From NCBI GenBank assembly GCA_046726235.1, contig JBKPAD010000010.1, positions 496,001 through 560,000 on the forward strand: DNA of 64,000 bases, read 5' to 3'. The notes below the pieces were generated by a model. It was given only the letters and a program-made list of their open reading frames with translations, made no database searches and was not told the origin of the DNA. This DNA comes from Nitricoxidireducens sp046726235 (GTDB taxonomy: Bacteria; Pseudomonadota; Gammaproteobacteria; Burkholderiales; Rhodocyclaceae). The translations under genes were made by a program, and so were the position numbers. Position 1 is the stretch's first letter; each line of letters starts with the position of its first letter. This document shows positions 1 to 7,687 of the stretch, piece by piece.

Positions 1-201
1 CACTGGATGGGCGTGATCGACGCCACGGGCGGCTTTGCGGCAGCCTTCGCGCCCGGCCTTGACGGCGCTCCGCCGCCGATCCCCGAGCCCGAGACCTACG
101 CGCTGATGCTCGCCGGCCTCGGCCTGCTGGGCTTCATCGGCAAGCGCCGCATGCGCAACGGCGGCCAGGCGGACGGCACGGCGGAAGCGGCGCAGGCCTG
201 A
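1..201 (+). CDS. PEP-CTERM sorting-domain protein, C-terminal end (cut by window start)
   Basis: The reading frame is open from the first base, so the gene begins upstream of the window. The visible tail has the PEP-CTERM layout: a Pro-Glu-Pro signature (IPEPETYALM), a hydrophobic helix (LAGLGLLGFIG) and a basic patch (KRRMR). Proteins with this tail are exported and recognised by an exosortase, usually in species that make an extracellular polysaccharide. A further 14 residues follow the basic patch, slightly longer than usual. The polysaccharide glycosyltransferase just downstream fits this setting. What the mature protein does cannot be said from the tail. Confidence 0.8.
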   Translation, partial: HWMGVIDATGGFAAAFAPGLDGAPPPIPEPETYALMLAGLGLLGFIGKRRMRNGGQADGTAEAAQA

Positions 202-339
202 AATCGCGCCGCGTGGCGCAGCGTCGCGGGCGTTCCTGCCGCGAGGCTGCGCGCGCCCCGGCGACGCTCGGTTCGCCAGCGTACGGAAGCGCGGCCGCGC
301 CGGCACTAAGTTCAGCCTATATCCGAGGACAGCACCACG

Positions 340-1815
340 ATGCCATCGACCGCGCCGAGCCGAATCGCAAGCCTGCCGCAAGCGAGGCCGGCTCCATCTC
401 TGCCCCGTCCCGCCCACCAGGTCCCGATCCGCTTCCAGCGCGCGACGGCCCTGACGCTCGGCTGGAACAACATCCTGCAGTTGCTCGGCGCCCTGCTCGA
501 CCCAGCCGTCCTCGTCATCTCGCTCTGGATCACCGGCGTTCTCGCCGAGGGCGCGCTGACGCCGCCCTACCTGATCCTCTCCCTCGTCGTCTTCTCGCTG
601 ACCATGCCCGGCACCTCGCGGCTGAAGCTGACCGGCTGGTATCTGGCGCGCAGCATCGCCTTCGACTGGGGCATCGTCGCCGGCCTGCTGCTGTTCTTCG
701 GCTACGCCAGCAGCTACCTGTTCGCCTTCGAACCGATGCCGCTGCTGCTGTGGATGGCCCTGGCGCCGGTGGCGCAGTTCGGCGCCAACGTTGCGCTGCG
801 CCGGCTGGCGCCCTCCATCCTGGCCCTCCAGGGCGAACCGCGCCGCGTCGTCATCGTCGGCATCAACGAGGCCGGGACCATGCTGGCGAACGAACTGACC
901 AGCAACCCCTACGCCGCCAACCGCCTGCTCGGCTTCTTCGACGACCGGCTCGCCGACCGCGTGGTGCGCGGCCCGATTCCGCCACGCCTGGGCACGCTCG
1001 ACGAACTGCCGCGCTTCGTCGCCGCGGAGCGCATCGACGCCATCTACATCTCGCTGCCGATGGCCGCTCAGCCGCGCATCGTGCAGCTCCTCGACGCGCT
1101 CGGCGACACCACCGTATCGATCCACTTCGTGCCGGACATCTTCCTCACCGAACTCGTGCAGGGCCGCTTCGACTCCGTCGGCAACATTCCCATCGTCACC
1201 GTCTGCGAGAGCCCGTTCTCCGGCACCAACGGCATCGTCAAGCGCGTCTCGGACGTCATCCTGGCGACGCTGATCCTGATACTCATCGCTCCGCTGATGG
1301 CGCTGATCGCACTGGCCGTCAAGCTCACTTCGCCGGGACCCGTCATCTTCCGGCAGCGCCGCTACGGCCTCAACGGCGAGGAGATCCTGGTCAGCAAGTT
1401 CCGCTCGATGCGCGTCTGCGAGGACGGCGAGGAGATCCGCCAGGCGCAGAAGGACGACGACCGCATCACGCCCCTGGGCGCCTTCCTGCGCCGCACCTCG
1501 CTCGACGAACTGCCGCAGTTCTTCAACGTCCTGCAGGGCCGCATGAGCATCGTCGGGCCGCGCCCCCATGCCGTGGCCCACAACGAGCTCTATCGCAAGG
1601 TCATCAAGCGCTACATGATCCGCCACAAGGTCAAGCCGGGCATCACCGGCTGGGCGCAGGTCAACGGCTGGCGCGGCGAGACCGAGAGCCTCGACAAGAT
1701 GAAGATGCGCGTCGACTACGACCTCGCCTACCTGCGCAACTGGTCGCTGCGGCTCGACCTCTACATCATCCTCAAGACCATCCTCGTCGTCCTGCGCGAC
1801 CGCAACGCCTACTGA
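340..1815 (+). CDS. Undecaprenyl-phosphate glucose (or other sugar) phosphotransferase
   Basis: A 491-residue polyprenyl glycosylphosphotransferase of the WcaJ/EpsL type, expected to start exopolysaccharide repeat units by moving a sugar-1-phosphate from a UDP-sugar to undecaprenyl phosphate at the inner membrane. The N-terminal half has several hydrophobic segments (about residues 45-150) and a CoA-binding-like Rossmann region (VVIVGINEAG near 168). A further membrane helix lies near 303-325, followed by the catalytic bacterial sugar transferase domain with SLDELPQFFNVL near 386 and IVGPRP near 404. The length is normal for the family. A GAGG stretch about 11 bases before the ATG may be its ribosome site. 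The sugar specificity is not visible. The neighbouring PEP-CTERM, CAAX-protease and GDP-mannose genes fit an exosortase-linked polysaccharide locus. Confidence 0.9.
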   Translation: MPSTAPSRIASLPQARPAPSLPRPAHQVPIRFQRATALTLGWNNILQLLGALLDPAVLVISLWITGVLAEGALTPPYLILSLVVFSLTMPGTSRLKLTGWYLARSIAFDWGIVAGLLLFFGYASSYLFAFEPMPLLLWMALAPVAQFGANVALRRLAPSILALQGEPRRVVIVGINEAGTMLANELTSNPYAANRLLGFFDDRLADRVVRGPIPPRLGTLDELPRFVAAERIDAIYISLPMAAQPRIVQLLDALGDTTVSIHFVPDIFLTELVQGRFDSVGNIPIVTVCESPFSGTNGIVKRVSDVILATLILILIAPLMALIALAVKLTSPGPVIFRQRRYGLNGEEILVSKFRSMRVCEDGEEIRQAQKDDDRITPLGAFLRRTSLDELPQFFNVLQGRMSIVGPRPHAVAHNELYRKVIKRYMIRHKVKPGITGWAQVNGWRGETESLDKMKMRVDYDLAYLRNWSLRLDLYIILKTILVVLRDRNAY

Positions 1816-1823
1816 GGACGAAC

Positions 1824-2267
1824 ATGCCCAGCACAATCCGTTTGCACCGCGTCCTGCGCGCGCCGCCCGAGCGGGTCTATCGCGCCTTCCTCGACGCCGA
1901 AGCCATCGCCAAATGGCTGCCGCCGCACGGCTTCACCTGCAAGGTTTACCAGCTCGACGCCAGGGTCGGCGGCACCTACCGCATGTCCTTCACCAACTTC
2001 TCGAGCGGCGCCAGCCACTCCTTCGGCGGCGAGTACGTCGATCTGGTGCCCGACGAACGCATCGTCAACACCGACCGCTTCGACGACCCGAATCTGCCGG
2101 GCGAGATGAAGACGACAGTTTCGCTGAAGGCCGTTTCCTGCGGCACCGAACTGAGCATCGCGCAGGAAGGCGTTCCGGACGTGATTCCGGCGGAAGACTG
2201 CTATCTCGGATGGCAGGAGTCGCTGACGCTTCTGGGGCAGTTGGTCGAGGCTGAGGTTTCTGAGTAG
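1824..2267 (+). CDS. SRPBCC/AHSA1-type START-fold protein
   Basis: A 147-residue protein starting 8 bases after the glycosyltransferase stop. It opens with the typical AHSA1 first strand and helix (RAPPERVYRAFLDAEAIAKW), followed by GGTYRMSF and a C-terminal helix beginning GWQESL. The fold forms a hydrophobic ligand cavity. Relatives include Hsp90 activator-like and polyketide cyclase-like proteins, and the substrate cannot be read from sequence. The tight spacing suggests cotranscription with the glycosyltransferase, but no functional link is obvious. Confidence 0.8.
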   Translation: MPSTIRLHRVLRAPPERVYRAFLDAEAIAKWLPPHGFTCKVYQLDARVGGTYRMSFTNFSSGASHSFGGEYVDLVPDERIVNTDRFDDPNLPGEMKTTVSLKAVSCGTELSIAQEGVPDVIPAEDCYLGWQESLTLLGQLVEAEVSE

Positions 2268-2303
2268 GTTCCGGTCCCGTTGATGCGCGGTAGGCGCTCG
2301 GGC

Positions 2304-2456
2304 CGCCCTGCCTCTTTTGAGGTGAAAACCCACGGGCGTATCCGGCCAAGGATGGCGGGTGTCCGACTCCGTAGGTAAAGGAGGAGGACCGCGCGCGGCG
2401 CGGTCCGGGGGACACGGAGGAGTCGGACACCCGCCGTCCTTGGCGCGCAGGCGCCA
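2304..2456 (+). repeat. Structured palindromic intergenic element, copy 1
   Basis: Outer arms 2346-2370 and 2419-2443 pair over 25 bp with one position that would be a G-U pair in plus-strand RNA. Inside lie a conserved unpaired 5' core GTAGGTAAAGGAGGAG (2371-2386), an inner hairpin (2386-2393 with 2399-2406, 8 bp) and a conserved 3' core TCCGGGGGACACGGA (2404-2418). A second small hairpin (TGGCGC-GCAG-GCGCCA) follows at 2441-2456. About 40 bases upstream of the stem (from 2304: CCCTGCCTCTTTT and CGGGCGTATCC) also match copy 2. The element fills the gap between two converging genes. No protein is encoded. I do not recognise a named family; REP-like repeat, bidirectional terminator and structured RNA are all open. 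Confidence 0.85.
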
Positions 2457-2459
2457 CGA

Positions 2460-3164
2460 TTACCAAAGTCGCCACTCCCCCATCCCGACCACCCATACCC
2501 CAAGCAGAAGATTCGTCGTCGCATGCGCCGCCACCACCGGCCACAGGCTGCCGCCGCGCATGTAGAGCCCGCCGTAGGCAAGACCGGCGACGATGCCGGC
2601 GAGCCACAGTTCGTGCTCGATGCCGAACAGCAGCGAACTGACAAGCAGCGCACGCAGCCCGGCGGTGGCTGGCGCCTGGTGCAGGAAGTCACGGCGGGCG
2701 ATCCAGCGCAGGATGAACGAGCGCCAGAACAGTTCCTCCATCAGCGGCACCACCGCGACCGAACCGGCGAAGCGCAGCGACACGAGCGCCCAGTCGATGC
2801 GGCCGTCGCCGGCCGTGGCGTCGAAGCCCGGACCGGCGCCGCCACCCGCCCAGGGCTGATCGACGGCGATCCAGACGACGAAGACCGCGGCACCCACGAA
2901 CGCACCCCGCGTCCATGCGCGCGCCGTCACCGCGCCGAAGTCCGCCAACTCGACGTAGGCGCGTGCGAACGCCGCCATGGCGAGCAGCGCCGCGCCTGCG
3001 CGCAGCGCGTACATCCAGCGCAGGTCGAGCGCCGGCGCCAGCGATTTCAGCAGGTGCTCGAGGGCCATGATGCCGATGAAGACCGCGAACGGCAGCACGC
3101 GCGCCACCGCCGCGCCGGCCGTCGCGGCTTGCGGCAGCGCCGCGTCGCGCTGCACCGCCGTCAC
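2460..3164 (-). CDS. CPBP-family intramembrane protease, exosortase-associated CAAX type
   Basis: A 234-residue membrane protein of the CPBP/Abi family. The metal-binding motifs are intact: EE at 143-144 with Arg148 (MEELFWRSF), His184 in FGIEHELW and His214 in AAHATTN. Around six to eight hydrophobic segments are visible. The overall layout resembles the CAAX-protease-related family found in genomes with the PEP-CTERM/exosortase system, which fits the neighbours. It ends next to repeat element copy 1. Its start lies directly downstream of the manC stop with no gap, so it probably belongs to the same minus-strand operon (Crp/Fnr, manC, this gene). Its substrate is unknown. Confidence 0.85.
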   Translation of the reverse strand: MTAVQRDAALPQAATAGAAVARVLPFAVFIGIMALEHLLKSLAPALDLRWMYALRAGAALLAMAAFARAYVELADFGAVTARAWTRGAFVGAAVFVVWIAVDQPWAGGGAGPGFDATAGDGRIDWALVSLRFAGSVAVVPLMEELFWRSFILRWIARRDFLHQAPATAGLRALLVSSLLFGIEHELWLAGIVAGLAYGGLYMRGGSLWPVVAAHATTNLLLGVWVVGMGEWRLW

Positions 3165-4670
3165 TCAGGAACCCTGCGCCGACGCCTGCGCGGCTGCCAG
3201 CGGAACGACGTTCGCGTTGCCCACGTCGCGGCCGTAGCTGTCCTGGAAGCGCACGATGTCGTCCTCGCCGAGGTAGGCGCCGGACTGCACCTCGATGATT
3301 TCCAGCGGCACCTTGCCCGGATTCTCGAGCCGGTGCGGCGTGCCGAGCGGGATGTAGGTCGATTCGTTCTCGGACAGCAGGAATTCTTCGCTGCCGCGCG
3401 TGACGCGCGCCGTGCCGGCGACGACGATCCAGTGCTCGGCGCGGTGGTGGTGCATCTGCAGCGACAGGCTGGCGCCGGGCTTGACGACGATGCGCTTGAC
3501 CTGGAAGCGCTGGCCGGCGTCGATGCTGTCGAAGCAGCCCCAGGGGCGGAACACCTTGCGGTGCGCGTCGCACTCGGGCCGCGCCTCGCGCTTCAGCCGC
3601 GCGACGAGTTCGCGCATGCGGTCGAGGTTGTCGCGCTGAGCGACCAGCACGGCATCGGGCGTCTCGACGACGATCGCGTCCTCGAGGCCGACGCAGGCGA
3701 CGAGCCGGCTCTCGGCGCGCACCAGCGTGTTGCGCGTCGCCAGCGCCATGACGTCCCCCGTCAGCACGTTGCCGTCGCCGTCCTTGCCGCCGACCTGCCA
3801 GAGCGCGCCCCAGGCGCCGATGTCCGACCAGCCGGCGTCGAGCGGCAGCACGATGCCGGCGGCTCCGCCGCCCGCCGGCAGCTTTTCCATCACCGCGTAG
3901 TCGATCGAGTCGGCCGGGCAAGCGGCGAACGACGGCCCGAGGCGCACGAAGTCACGGTCGCGCGCGCCTTCTTCAACCGCCGTCCGGCAGGCCGCCAGGA
4001 TGTCGGCGCGCAGCCGCGCCACCTCGGCGATCCACACCGAGGCGCGCACGACGAAGATGCCGCTGTTCCAGTAATACTCGCCGGATTCGACGAACCGCCG
4101 CGCCGTCGCGGCGTCGGGTTTCTCGACGAAGCCGGCGATGGCAGCGGCCGGCGTCGCCGTGGTGAGCGGCTCGCCGCGATGGATGTAGCCATAGCCGGGC
4201 TCCGGCGCGGTCGGGACGATGCCGAAGGTGACGACGACGTCCTGCATCGCCAGCGGCACCGCCTTCAGCACAGTGGCGCGGAAGCGCTCGGGACGCAGCA
4301 TCATGTGGTCGGCCGGCATGGCGACGAGCACCGGGTCGGCGCCCTCCTCCTGCAGGGCGATGAGCGCGGCGACGGTCAGCGCCGGCGCGGTGTTGCGGCC
4401 GAGCGGCTCCAGCACGATGCAGCCGGCCGCGACGCCGGCCTGGCGCAGTTGCTCGGCAGTGACGAAGCGCGTGTCCTCGCGGCCGACGACCAGCGGCGGA
4501 GCCAGCTTCCATGCGGCGGGCAGGCCTGCCCCATCGAGGCGCAGCGCCGTGGCCTGCAGCAGGCTGCGCGCGCCGTCGAGCGCAAGCATCTGCTTGGGAT
4601 GCTGCTCGCGCGAAAGCGGCCACAGGCGCGTGCCGGCGCCGCCGCAGAGGATGACCGGCAGGATCTTCAT
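3165..4670 (-). CDS. manC: Mannose-1-phosphate guanylyltransferase / mannose-6-phosphate isomerase
   Basis: A 501-residue bifunctional enzyme making GDP-mannose for polysaccharide synthesis. The N-terminal nucleotidyltransferase domain carries GGAGTRLWPLSREQHPKQ at residues 10-27 and a FVEKPD substrate motif. The C-terminal part is a type II phosphomannose isomerase cupin with QVKRIVVKPG and the metal-ligand stretch MHHHRAEHW. The start MKILPVILCGG is chosen because the motif begins there and because its ATG overlaps the upstream regulator stop by 4 bases (ATGA), indicating translational coupling. An in-frame ATG 35 codons upstream lies inside the regulator gene and is not credible. A GDP-mannose supply fits the adjacent exopolysaccharide genes. 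Confidence 0.93.
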   Translation of the reverse strand: MKILPVILCGGAGTRLWPLSREQHPKQMLALDGARSLLQATALRLDGAGLPAAWKLAPPLVVGREDTRFVTAEQLRQAGVAAGCIVLEPLGRNTAPALTVAALIALQEEGADPVLVAMPADHMMLRPERFRATVLKAVPLAMQDVVVTFGIVPTAPEPGYGYIHRGEPLTTATPAAAIAGFVEKPDAATARRFVESGEYYWNSGIFVVRASVWIAEVARLRADILAACRTAVEEGARDRDFVRLGPSFAACPADSIDYAVMEKLPAGGGAAGIVLPLDAGWSDIGAWGALWQVGGKDGDGNVLTGDVMALATRNTLVRAESRLVACVGLEDAIVVETPDAVLVAQRDNLDRMRELVARLKREARPECDAHRKVFRPWGCFDSIDAGQRFQVKRIVVKPGASLSLQMHHHRAEHWIVVAGTARVTRGSEEFLLSENESTYIPLGTPHRLENPGKVPLEIIEVQSGAYLGEDDIVRFQDSYGRDVGNANVVPLAAAQASAQGS

Positions 4671-5425
4671 GATGCTGCCGCCGCGACGACGATCGTCGGG
4701 CGCCAAGCAGGCCGCGGCGATACCGGTCCCAGCAGCCGCTGGTACTCGCGCGTCACCGACGCATGGCACTCGCACGCCATCTCGGCAAGCCCGTCGCGGT
4801 CGATGATCTCGATGGCGCCGCGCTCGAATTTCACCAGGCCGCGCGCCTGGAGCAGCGCAAACGCGTGCAACACGCGCTCATGCGATGCCCCGAGGATGCG
4901 CAGCATCACGGCGAGCCCCACCGCCAGCCGCGGCCGCTGCAGGCGATCGGCGCTCAGCAGCAGCCAGCGGCAGACTTGCTGCTCCAGCGGATGGAGGCGC
5001 TGGCAGACGGCAGACTGCGTCAGTTGCGCGATCAGCGCCTGCGTGAAAGCCAGCGTGCGGTCGCGCAGGCGGCCGCCGTGCCGGAACTCGGCATGCAACA
5101 TCGCCGCCGGCAGCCGGTAGGCATAGCCCGAGCTCTGCACCACCGCCTGTCCGGACGTGCTTTCCCCGCCCATGAACGACGCGATGCCGACCAGCCCCTC
5201 GCGACCGACCAGCGCCTCCTGGGCCGGCGCGCCGCTCGTTCCCTCGTACAGCAGGGCGATGATGCAACCGGTCGGAAAGTACGCGTACCGCTGCGGCTGG
5301 TTCTCCTCGTGCACGATGCGTCCGGATGGCATCGGCACCACCTCCAGGGCGGGCCGCAGGCGCTCGAGCTCGGCGGGAGAGAGCGCGGCGAGGAGGTCGT
5401 TCTGTGCGGGATGGTGCAGGGACAT
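4667..5425 (-). CDS. Crp/Fnr family transcriptional regulator
   Basis: A 252-residue one-component regulator with an N-terminal cyclic-nucleotide-binding-like beta barrel (YAYFPTGCIIALL, GREGLVGIASFMGG) and a C-terminal winged helix (LRILGASHERVLHAFALLQ). The sensor domain lacks the classical cAMP phosphate-binding signature. Near the C-terminus a Cys-Glu-Cys motif (MACECH) is seen; the divergent neighbour has Cys-Ser-Cys at the same place. The start at MSLHHPAQND is preferred over one 24 codons upstream because the family similarity begins there. It is coupled by a 4-base overlap to manC and is therefore a likely controller of the polysaccharide operon. The effector is unknown. Confidence 0.87.
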   Translation of the reverse strand: MSLHHPAQNDLLAALSPAELERLRPALEVVPMPSGRIVHEENQPQRYAYFPTGCIIALLYEGTSGAPAQEALVGREGLVGIASFMGGESTSGQAVVQSSGYAYRLPAAMLHAEFRHGGRLRDRTLAFTQALIAQLTQSAVCQRLHPLEQQVCRWLLLSADRLQRPRLAVGLAVMLRILGASHERVLHAFALLQARGLVKFERGAIEIIDRDGLAEMACECHASVTREYQRLLGPVSPRPAWRPTIVVAAAAS

Positions 5426-5477
5426 GCTGGTCACCCGGATGGGAATGACCGCATCGTAGGCAACGCCCACGGCCGCT

Positions 5478-5545
5478 GTATGTTCGTCTGCGTACATACC
5501 GCGCGTGCGCTGGAGAACTCAGTGACCGTGTGTGTTCGTACATAC
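5478..5545. promoter_or_regulatory. Paired inverted repeats between two divergent Crp/Fnr genes
   Basis: Two related motifs lie in the 196-base gap between the divergent regulators. The first is GTATGT-N10-ACATAC at 5478-5499. The second, at 5530-5545, is GTGTGT-N4-ACATAC. Both contain TGTTCGT and CGTACATAC. Paired palindromes between divergent one-component regulators often serve as operators for one or both. The spacing differs from the classical TGTGA-N6-TCACA Crp site, so assignment to these proteins is inference. Confidence 0.4.
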
Positions 5546-5621
5546 GCTGAACCGGTCTTTCGCTACCCTCAATGCCGTATCCAGCGGCACCCTTTCGGGA
5601 GGCCGCTACTGGAGAAAGTCC

Positions 5622-6350
5622 ATGCGATCCTTCAAGCGCGCACCGGTCGGAAACAGGCTGCTGGCGGCCCTGCCCGCCGCTGAGGAGTCTGATTTTCCGG
5701 CCCGGCTCGAGACCGTCGAGCTGGCGTTCGGCGAGATCCTCTACGAACCCGGCGACGCGGTGGACTACGTCTATTTCCCGCACGATTCCCTGGTTTCGCT
5801 GCTGACGCGCGTCGACGACCACCAGGCGATCGAGGTCGGGCTGATCGGCTACGAAGGCATGGTCGGCGTGACGCTGGCGCTCGGCCTGCCGGTGTCGCCG
5901 GTGCGCGCACTGGTGCAGGCGCCGGGAACGGCGGCGCGCATGAAGACGGCCGACTTCTTGCGCGAGCTGGCGGGCAACCCCGCCTTGCAGAGCGAGGTCT
6001 ACCGCTACTCGGCGGTGCTGATGGCGCAGGTGATGCAGACGGCGGCCTGCAACCGCTTCCACGTCGTCGAGGCGCGCCTGGCGCGCTGGCTGCTGATGAC
6101 GCGCGACCGCGTCGACTCGAACCGCTTCCGCCTGACGCACGAATTCCTCGCCACCATGCTCGGCGTGCGCCGCGTCGGCGTCACCAAGGCGGCGCACGAA
6201 CTGCAGCAGCGCAAGCTGATCGACTACAGCCGCGGCAACATCGAAATCCAGGACGAGGCAGGCCTCGAGGCCGCCAGCTGCTCGTGCTACGAAACGGTCA
6301 AGAAGATCCAGACCCGCTCGACGGCGGCGCGCAAGCGCAGCAGCCGCTAG
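5622..6350 (+). CDS. Crp/Fnr family transcriptional regulator, divergent partner
   Basis: A 242-residue regulator related to the one on the opposite strand. It has a beta-barrel sensor domain (YVYFPHDSLVSLL, GYEGMVGVTLALG) and a winged helix (EFLATMLGVRRVGVTKAAHEL). The start ATG at 5622 is chosen because GGAG lies 7 bases before it; an ATG 30 codons upstream would begin inside the operator region. The tail contains a Cys-Ser-Cys (AASCSCYETVKK) mirroring the CEC of its neighbour. This pattern suggests the two arose by duplication and respond to related but unidentified signals. Its stop codon shares a CTAG palindrome with the stop of the converging wrbA. Confidence 0.87.
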   Translation: MRSFKRAPVGNRLLAALPAAEESDFPARLETVELAFGEILYEPGDAVDYVYFPHDSLVSLLTRVDDHQAIEVGLIGYEGMVGVTLALGLPVSPVRALVQAPGTAARMKTADFLRELAGNPALQSEVYRYSAVLMAQVMQTAACNRFHVVEARLARWLLMTRDRVDSNRFRLTHEFLATMLGVRRVGVTKAAHELQQRKLIDYSRGNIEIQDEAGLEAASCSCYETVKKIQTRSTAARKRSSR

Positions 6351-6973
6351 GCGCGGCCGCGTTTCAACGCCACCGCGAGTTCCGTAGCATGGCGTCCCTG
6401 GAAGCGCGCGATGGCGAGTTCGTTGGCGCTCGGCTGGCGCGAACCGTCGTTGGCGCAGACCGTGGACGCGCCGTAGGGGCTGCCGCCGGTGATCTCGTCC
6501 ATGATCGACTGCCGCGCCTCGGAATACGGCACGCCGATGATGACCATGCCGTGGTGCAGCAGCGTCGTATGGAAGCTGAGGAGCGTCGACTCCTGTCCGC
6601 CGTGCTGCGTCGCCGTGCTGGTGAAAACGCTGCCCACCTTGCCGATCAGCGCGCCCTTAACCCAGAGGCCGCCGGTCTGGTCGAGGAAATTGCGCATCTG
6701 CGCGCACATGTTGCCGAAGCGCGTCGGCGTGCCGAACAGGATGGCGTCGGCCTCGGCCAGGTGGTCGACCTTGGCGACCGGAATGGTCGAGAAGGCGGCG
6801 CGCGCAGCCTTGGCCCCGCTCTTCTCGAGGATGTCGTCGGGCACCAGTTCTGCCACCTGCAGGAGCGTCACCTCGGTGTCCGGCACTTCGCGCGCACCGG
6901 CCGCGACGGCCTCGGCCATGCGGTAAACATGTCCGTGGGAACTGTAAAAGATGACTTGCACCTTGGTTATCAT
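6347..6973 (-). CDS. wrbA: NAD(P)H:quinone oxidoreductase WrbA
   Basis: A 208-residue flavodoxin-fold protein. It has the N-terminal FMN phosphate loop (YSSHGHVYRMAEA), the GTPTRFGNM motif and the TSTATQHGGQE stretch characteristic of WrbA quinone reductases, which reduce quinones by two electrons in the cytoplasm and form tetramers. The length matches the family (about 200). The loop reads SSHGHVYRMA rather than the common SMYGHIETMA. It converges on the Crp/Fnr gene with 4 bases of overlap, so no terminator can fit between them. Confidence 0.93.
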   Translation of the reverse strand: MITKVQVIFYSSHGHVYRMAEAVAAGAREVPDTEVTLLQVAELVPDDILEKSGAKAARAAFSTIPVAKVDHLAEADAILFGTPTRFGNMCAQMRNFLDQTGGLWVKGALIGKVGSVFTSTATQHGGQESTLLSFHTTLLHHGMVIIGVPYSEARQSIMDEITGGSPYGASTVCANDGSRQPSANELAIARFQGRHATELAVALKRGRA

Positions 6974-7050
6974 GGCATCGACTCCGGCACGCGACAGCGA
7001 CCACCCACCTTAGCGCCGCGCGCGCCGACCGACCGTTCGACAGGAAACGC

Positions 7051-7686
7051 ATGCTCGCCATCGCCGCACTGACGCTGAAGAAGACCATCACGCTGATCGC
7101 GCTGGTCGGGCCGTTCTCGATGGTGCCGATCTTCCTCGCCACCACGGCCGGCTTCACGCCGCAGCGGCGCGCCCGCTTCGCGCGCACCATCGGCTTCAGC
7201 GTCACCGTCGCGCTGCTGGTCGCCGCCTTCCTCGGCATGCCCTTCCTCGGCATCCTCGGCGTCTCGCTCGGGGCGATGCAGGTGGGCGGCGGCGTCATCG
7301 TGCTGCTGCTGGCGATCGCCATGGTGCTGGGCAAGGAAACGACCTTCAAGGGCTCGCCGGCCGCGGCCGGCGTCGAGGACATCGACGTGCGCCCGGCCTC
7401 GATCGTGCCGTTGGCGGTGCCGCTGCTGGCCGGCCCGGCCGCCTTCAGCTACGTCATGGGCAACAGCGAGTGGAACAGCCACGACGACCTGATCCACATC
7501 CTGGTGCCGATCCTCGCCGTCGGCCTGGCCTGCTGGATCACCTTCCACGTCGCCAGCCACGCCGGCCGGGTGATCCGCGAATCGACGCTCGACATCGTCG
7601 AGCGCGTCGGCGGCTTCGTGCTGGCGGCGATGGCGGCCGAGATGATGGCCACCGGCCTGCGCGGCCTGTTCCCGATCCTGCGCTGA
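7051..7686 (+). CDS. MarC family integral membrane protein
   Basis: A 211-residue protein with six predicted membrane helices and the MarC/UPF0056 signature regions (FSMVPIFLATTAGFTP, GGGVIVLLLAIAMV, VPLAVPLLAGPAAFSYV). These inner-membrane proteins were once linked to multiple antibiotic resistance, but their function remains unsettled. The gene stands alone between divergent wrbA and a converging BON lipoprotein gene, whose stop lies one base from its own. Confidence 0.88.
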   Translation: MLAIAALTLKKTITLIALVGPFSMVPIFLATTAGFTPQRRARFARTIGFSVTVALLVAAFLGMPFLGILGVSLGAMQVGGGVIVLLLAIAMVLGKETTFKGSPAAAGVEDIDVRPASIVPLAVPLLAGPAAFSYVMGNSEWNSHDDLIHILVPILAVGLACWITFHVASHAGRVIRESTLDIVERVGGFVLAAMAAEMMATGLRGLFPILR

Positions 7687-7687
7687 C

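Noticed and set aside
280..339. A sigma-54 (-24/-12) promoter before the glycosyltransferase
   Set aside because: GGCAC is present, but the GG-to-GC spacing is 11 rather than 10 and the -12 element is poor.
213..1823. Upstream extension of the SRPBCC frame through the glycosyltransferase gene
   Set aside because: The sequence before 1824 is an out-of-frame shadow of the glycosyltransferase; similarity to the START fold begins at the ATG at 1824.
2281..2460. Short coding frames across the palindromic element
   Set aside because: Frames exist on both strands, but they translate inverted-repeat DNA and the third copy of the element is not read in the same frames; conservation follows pairing, not codons.
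4671..4775. A longer N-terminus for manC
   Set aside because: The extra 35 residues overlap the Crp/Fnr coding region and lie ahead of the conserved nucleotidyltransferase start.
2523..5120. An 865-codon plus-strand open frame over the protease, manC and regulator genes
   Set aside because: It runs antisense to three recognisable genes and has no motif of its own.
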